The position numbers were made by a program, and so were the translations under genes. From Nageia nagi (lineage: Eukaryota; Pinophyta): 64,000 bases of DNA. The DNA lies in NCBI GenBank assembly GCA_050084985.1, contig JBITNC010000001.1:205096001-205160000 (forward strand), written 5' to 3'. Positions 59,126 to 64,000 of this stretch are shown here, piece after piece; the stretch's first letter is position 1, and the number at the start of each line of letters is the position of its first letter. Below the pieces are notes generated by a model. The model did not search any database. It was not told the origin of the DNA and saw nothing but the letters and a program-made list of their open reading frames with translations.

Positions 59126-60672
59126 ACCTTTAAAGATAGGGAGTTTGCTTTATCGTATCTAATTCTAATTTCTCTATTATCTATTATCAATTTGATTTAT
59201 CCATTTTGCTAACTTTGAATTTTTTAATCTATGTTTTTGTAGGAAATTCTACAAGAAATGCGAATGAGTATAATCAAACATCAATGATTGATATTGAATG
59301 CTAGCAATTGCTTTAGAATGTTAATGATTGGAGTATAGGTACAATAACACCCTTTTGCATTTCGGTATCTAGGCACTAAATAAAAAAAGGCAAACAATAT
59401 ATAATTTGCTTATGATTTTTTTTCTTAGAGTGCATATGGGAAAGGGTATATGAAATGTTAAATTTATTTTACATATGAAATTTCATTTGATATTTAAGTG
59501 TTTTTTAGGGTTTCTTTTTTTAGGGATCATTATACTCATATAAAAAACTTTTGTTATCTTATCCACATATGCTATCCCTTTGTGTTGAAAGGTGATCTTA
59601 GGTGACTAGAATGGATTTGATAATAAAAAATAAATGAACCTTTTTCATATTTTCACATAATTTGGAAAGAATTGAATTAAGTTACTTCCATAATTGGAAG
59701 GGGTAAATGAATCATAATTAAGCTTGGAATGAACTTATGGTAAATGAATCAAGATTTTGGGTAGTTAAATCATTAAATAGTATATTAATTATTTGGGATC
59801 ATTTTCACATTTAAAAATTTCATTCACTAAGTAGGCATTTTCTCTTACACTATTAGTGATTCTGAGCAAGCTAAGAAAAGAATAAAAGAGGAAATGAATT
59901 CAGTGTGTTTTGGAATGAACTTCACATTAACACTTTTAAAGATGTCTACCCTTACCACTCCAATGGAGGTCGAAGGTATATGTGACTCTTAGAGGGGTAA
60001 TTGAATCTCATTTTAATTAATTTATCTACAAAAAATGGCTTCTTCCTAAGTCTACCCTTGCCACTCCAATGGAGGTCAAAGGTTGAATGTGACTAGTAAG
60101 AAGAGGTAATTTACCACACATAATACTTCCATAGCTGGAAGAAGTTAATGAATCTTATTTAAAGTTGGTTAATGAATCTCACTTAACATAATAACTAAAA
60201 ATAACAATGGGTGTTTTTATATTAAGATTCATTTAATTAAAATTTTGTTTATATCACATTAAAATAAAGATAAAAATAGACATGAATGCTTAGGAGGGAT
60301 ACTTTGCATAAGTATATTTTATTTGTAAAGTTGCATTTCATGATACTTTTATATTTTATTTTATTTTTATTTGTTATAAGTATATTTTCAAGGTATGACT
60401 TCGCTTAGACATCCTTTAGTAATACCAGCTTACCGTATTAAAATACCTGATTAGAACAACAAATTTAAGAAAAACTAAATTACATTACAAAAAAAAAGAT
60501 TTTTGTTACAATTACTAGTTTAAGATAAGACAAATATATCAATAGGTATATGCATGTATGTAGGATGTTTGTGCACAATTATTTTCTTGTACACATAAAA
60601 ATCACAAAAGTTAAAAAATATAGCTTAGTTGCATTGTATGTTTTTTGAAATATGGTCCAAATTCATTCATAA
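59126..60672 (+). other. long leader of element G
   Basis: About 1.55 kb without a gene. It holds a direct duplication: CCTTACCACTCCAATGGAGG at 59949 and CCTTGCCACTCCAATGGAGG near 60053, each followed by TC(A/G)AAGG and, 15-20 bp on, GTGACT. A long leader before gag is common in Tat-type elements. Confidence 0.55.
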
Positions 60673-62303
60673 ATGGCTCGATAAGGTAGAGAAGTTCCAA
60701 GTCCCATTAATTTAGAAGAAATAAATAGAACTATTTTATATTTGATACAACAAGTTCCACATTGTGAATCAAATATTGCACAAGAAGTGTATCCAAAAGA
60801 TTTTGAAACTAATCCAATTCAAGAATCTTTTGAAAAAGAAAATATTGAAAGATTTAATACAACACAAGAATCATATATGGAGCATGATCTTACAGCGATA
60901 GAAGTTAGAAAAAAATTAACTCAATTATGTATACCTCAAGCTTATTCTCATGTTCATAGTCTTTCTTCATGTGCTACTCATTACAATTTATATGAATTAC
61001 CTTTAGAATCATTTGTACAAATTCCTAATGAATTAAAACTCCCATCGAGTACACATATAGCTGACCTTGTATTGCAAAAGGAAGTGTTTAAACTAAAGTA
61101 TGTAAAAGTTAAGAAATATTTACTAGATGGTTCATTTGTTCTTTCCTATGTTAGATGATCAAATAATACACATTCAACAATTTCAAGAAAGATGTGAGAC
61201 ATGTATGATAAGGTATCTATACATACAGGTAGTCTTGTGTAACAAAATTTAGAAGGATTTACTCAATTTTATAATCCTTATTAGCTTTTCCACCTAAACA
61301 AAACCCGTATAAGAATCTTGTTACATCAAAAATGGACTTAGATTTGCAAATTATGCCATTTAAAAAATTACCAAAGTTACCAAAATCTAGTAGTAAACGA
61401 CAAATATTACAACTAATTCCACCATATATGCACATGAAGGAAAAAAACATTACCAAAACTTACATAAGAAGAGTTTCAAAAAAATTTACAAGAATATGAT
61501 CAAGATTTAGAAGCAAAAAAGGAACAAAAGTTAATTAAATTTACTCAACAATATCCAATATCTTTTCAATAGACAGGAGATCCTCAAGTTGTGTTACAAG
61601 TTTTTGATATTCAATAATAATTTCCATCTCAAATTTAAAATACATTAGGGATGATCCAAGAATTCCATATGCCATCACAAATACAATATAATTTAGGTAT
61701 GCAATAAGAAAATCAAAATCCTAAAACACCTAGATATGAATATATATTGGATATGTCTCAATAATGTCAAACTCCTATAAGACCACAAGTGCAAATACAA
61801 GGTCATGTGGTATAGGTACAACAAAAAGGAAAATGACCAATGTATCAAGAAAAAGATAATATTGTTCATACACCAAGTTAGATAATTCAAAGTATAATAC
61901 CAGTACTACAAACTCCAAAAGCATAGACCTTAACATCACAAACAAAAAACATACAAGTAAATCCCTATTACAAATCAACACAAATATTGGCCTTAAGTGG
62001 TAAATAAAATCAACCATAAAATTTCATGCCTTATGTACAAAAAGGATAATCTATTTCTCAAATAATTCCTTTACAACAAATGCCTCAACAAAAATAGATT
62101 CAAATAATGTCACATCAATATCAAACTTCATATCAACAATCACAAGTTCAGTTACAACAACCCATATTTCAAAATAGGTATTTACCTATTCAACAACTAA
62201 ATTCACTAGTTATTCAACCATATCAAAATCAACAAGTGGTTCTTCAATTTCAACAACAATCATATACTCAACAACCAAATCAACAAGCTATATCTTATCC
62301 CTA
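60673..62303 (+). pseudogene. gag of element G with Gln-rich region, decayed
   Basis: The first ATG at 60673 gives MAR*GREVPSPINLEEINRT, and the frame then stays open for 138 codons (60742-61158). The segment includes TAIEVRKKLTQLCIPQAY and ADLVLQKEVFKLKYVKVKKY. After stops and shifts, a strongly Gln-rich region follows (about 61520-62303), with a last open piece of 65 codons at 62107 (SHQYQTSYQQSQVQLQQ). Many stops in it are TAG or TAA where CAG or CAA (Gln) would be expected. The protein is not one I can name. The gag call rests on its place after the primer site. Confidence 0.6.
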
Positions 62304-64000
62304 AGTGCTAGGTAAATTACCAAATTTAGATCTTCCTTTTAATTGGGTAAGTCAAATTGTAGGAGATCTCAATCATCATAGAATGATCTATTATTTCACC
62401 ACTTCATTTGTCCCAACTCCAAGATGATCTAAAAATCTAATTCAAAAAATTAATTATCACTTTTCTCATATGAAGTCAAGATTTTTTTCATCACCTCCAC
62501 GTGAAAGTTTGACATGACAATTACCTTAGAAAATCTTACAAACTCATCTTCCACAATTTCAAATTGATAAATCCAATCCATATTTTTTGAACAATATCAT
62601 GATGATAAATATGTAAAAATGCTATAGAGAAACCCATGTAAAGTTATGTCTCAAGTATTTTCATTACCTATGAAAATACAAGAGAAAATAGCTATGTCTT
62701 ATTACAATGATCGAAACTTTGAAGCTTAGGTATTAAAACATAATGGGTATAAAGTAACTATTGAAATAGATGGCAAAAAAATATGGATGGAATTAGAGTC
62801 AGAAATGAGTTTAATTCATTTGTTTCATATACATTAGCCTTATCAATGACCTAAAATTTCCCTAAATTGTTTTGATCATGTGAACATAAAGTATTGGGAA
62901 TGAATCATATCACTTTTTAACATTGTTAATGACTTAGTAATTAAAAATAATACTTCTACAATCTCCAATCATGATATTATATGTGATTACACTTCACTTT
63001 TTAGTAAAACATGTTGTATCAATAATGCTATAAATAAAAAATTAAGATTTAAAAGGACACTTCAATGACTTAATTTATGAAAGAAAATAAAACATGAAGT
63101 CTATCCTACACATATTGAAAAGGATCACATGGATCAAACCATAAAGAATTTACAACCATGTTCACCATTATTTTTGTGTTTCCATTATTATGCATAGTCA
63201 AGTACACCATCACCTACTAAATTCTTTAATATTGGTAAACAATATTTAGATTCATCCATCAAACAAAGAGTTATCCAAAAGTATAAATCAAAACCAAAGG
63301 TATTTCAAGTGTTGTCACCACCATTAATTATTTATCACCCAGACATCAACCATCTATTCTTGGAATAGGGCCATATTATCTTCAATTGAATCCTCCATAT
63401 TATTATGTTTTGAAATAAAGAGGTTAGAACGTTGTTAAAAGATCATCCCATAATATTTGAAAGACTAAAAAAAAAATTATATATACATATATATTATTTA
63501 TACTTAGAAGTATATAATTCTAAAGTGTCTTAGCTATAGGGTGTGCTATCCTATATATATATATCCCATTATTAAATTAGGGAATGTTATCCTTATTTGA
63601 TGAAAACTATGATAATTTAGATCACTTATCAATTTATATTTATATATTCTCCCATTTATTTATACCATTTGTACACATATTACATCACATATGTATGATT
63701 AACATAATATTGTTTAAAATTATCATCCTTGTAGCTTCTATTATGACATTTGATATCTAAATTTTAGTCAATTTAAATATGATAGATAAACATGTTTGAT
63801 ATCTTTAGAATATCATGAACTCAAACACTATTCTCACTTTTAAAATCTCAAGACAAATAGACATTGAATATTTTGAAGTATAGTTTTAAAGGAAATATTC
63901 TCCCATTATTTCTCTTCATCCTAAATAGTAAAAAAAAAAAGAGACTACAAAAAATAGAGAGAAAAGAAAAAAAAAAATGTTTGGGTCATTGCAGTATCCT
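62304..64000 (+). pseudogene. protease-like segment and beyond, element G
   Basis: At about 62749-62813 the plus strand reads YKVTIEIDGKKIWMELESEM then SLI. This resembles an aspartic-protease neighbourhood (..IDG....ALIDSGAE.NLI) in which the catalytic DSG is not preserved. Downstream to 63420 there are short open pieces (IIYHPDINHLFLE) without clear family motifs. 63470-63580 is AT-repeat-rich and 63580-64000 shows nothing coding. Reverse transcriptase is not reached in the window. Confidence 0.4.

Larger units (their letters stand above)
58635..64000 (+). mobile_element. gypsy-like element G, 3'-truncated by window edge
   Basis: It is read left to right: a 5' LTR of about 469 bp, a primer-binding site, a 1.5-kb leader, gag and a protease-like segment. 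The rest lies past base 64000. It lies immediately right of element F and probably cuts into it. The second target-site copy would be outside the window. Confidence 0.7.

Noticed and set aside
1-64000. Host protein-coding genes, tRNAs, rRNAs
   Set aside because: I searched by eye for long frames outside retroelements, conserved domains and cloverleaf-like blocks and found none that could be supported. Short introns and exons of an unknown gene could still be missed.

Overview
The window looks like intergenic DNA from a large, AT-rich plant nuclear genome. It has no bacterial features, no tRNA or rRNA and no recognisable intact host gene. By eye it is roughly 70% A+T and poor in CpG. Almost everything that can be named is a decayed LTR retrotransposon, of Ty1/copia and Ty3/gypsy type, nested inside other elements and full of stops and frameshifts. 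Old, decayed nesting of this kind fits a gymnosperm-like or other giant plant genome. A very AT-rich gymnosperm is my guess, but the sequence does not settle the species.

Layout. 1-4596: copia element A (+), from the end of gag through its 3' LTR. 4597-27086: copia element C (-), same family as A. It has a 5' LTR and primer-binding site at 26519-27086, gag at 23.4-23.7 kb, the rest of its coding region at 10.8-14.8 kb and a truncated 3' LTR at 4597-4787. C is interrupted by a complete gypsy-like element H (14827-23441, -) and by a solo LTR (13148-13672). 27087-29806: copia element I (-), from a 3' LTR stub to its integrase. 29807-31424: the 3' end of another A/C-family element J (-), followed by a solo H-family LTR (31425-32137). 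33472-44071: gypsy element D (-) with two LTRs of about 1.3 kb, pol, and an extra coiled-coil ORF between integrase and 3' LTR. 44072-46100: non-coding tandem-repeat DNA like that at 5.3-8.2 kb. 46100-51800: element E (-), which has only the extra-ORF type of coding remnant. 51850-58630: gypsy element F (-), with the extra ORF, integrase, RNase H and partial reverse transcriptase. 58635-64000: the 5' end of gypsy-like element G (+): LTR, primer-binding site, long leader, Gln-rich gag and a protease-like segment.

The most unusual item is H. It has two LTRs, a polypurine tract, a primer-binding site and a sense gag, but I see no reverse transcriptase or integrase. On the opposite strand it carries a decayed plant mobile domain (PMD) gene of about 1.9 kb followed by a coiled coil. 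The second is the extra ORF shared in position and composition by D, F and apparently E. None of these coding regions is intact. All LTR ends were placed by eye and may be off by several bases.
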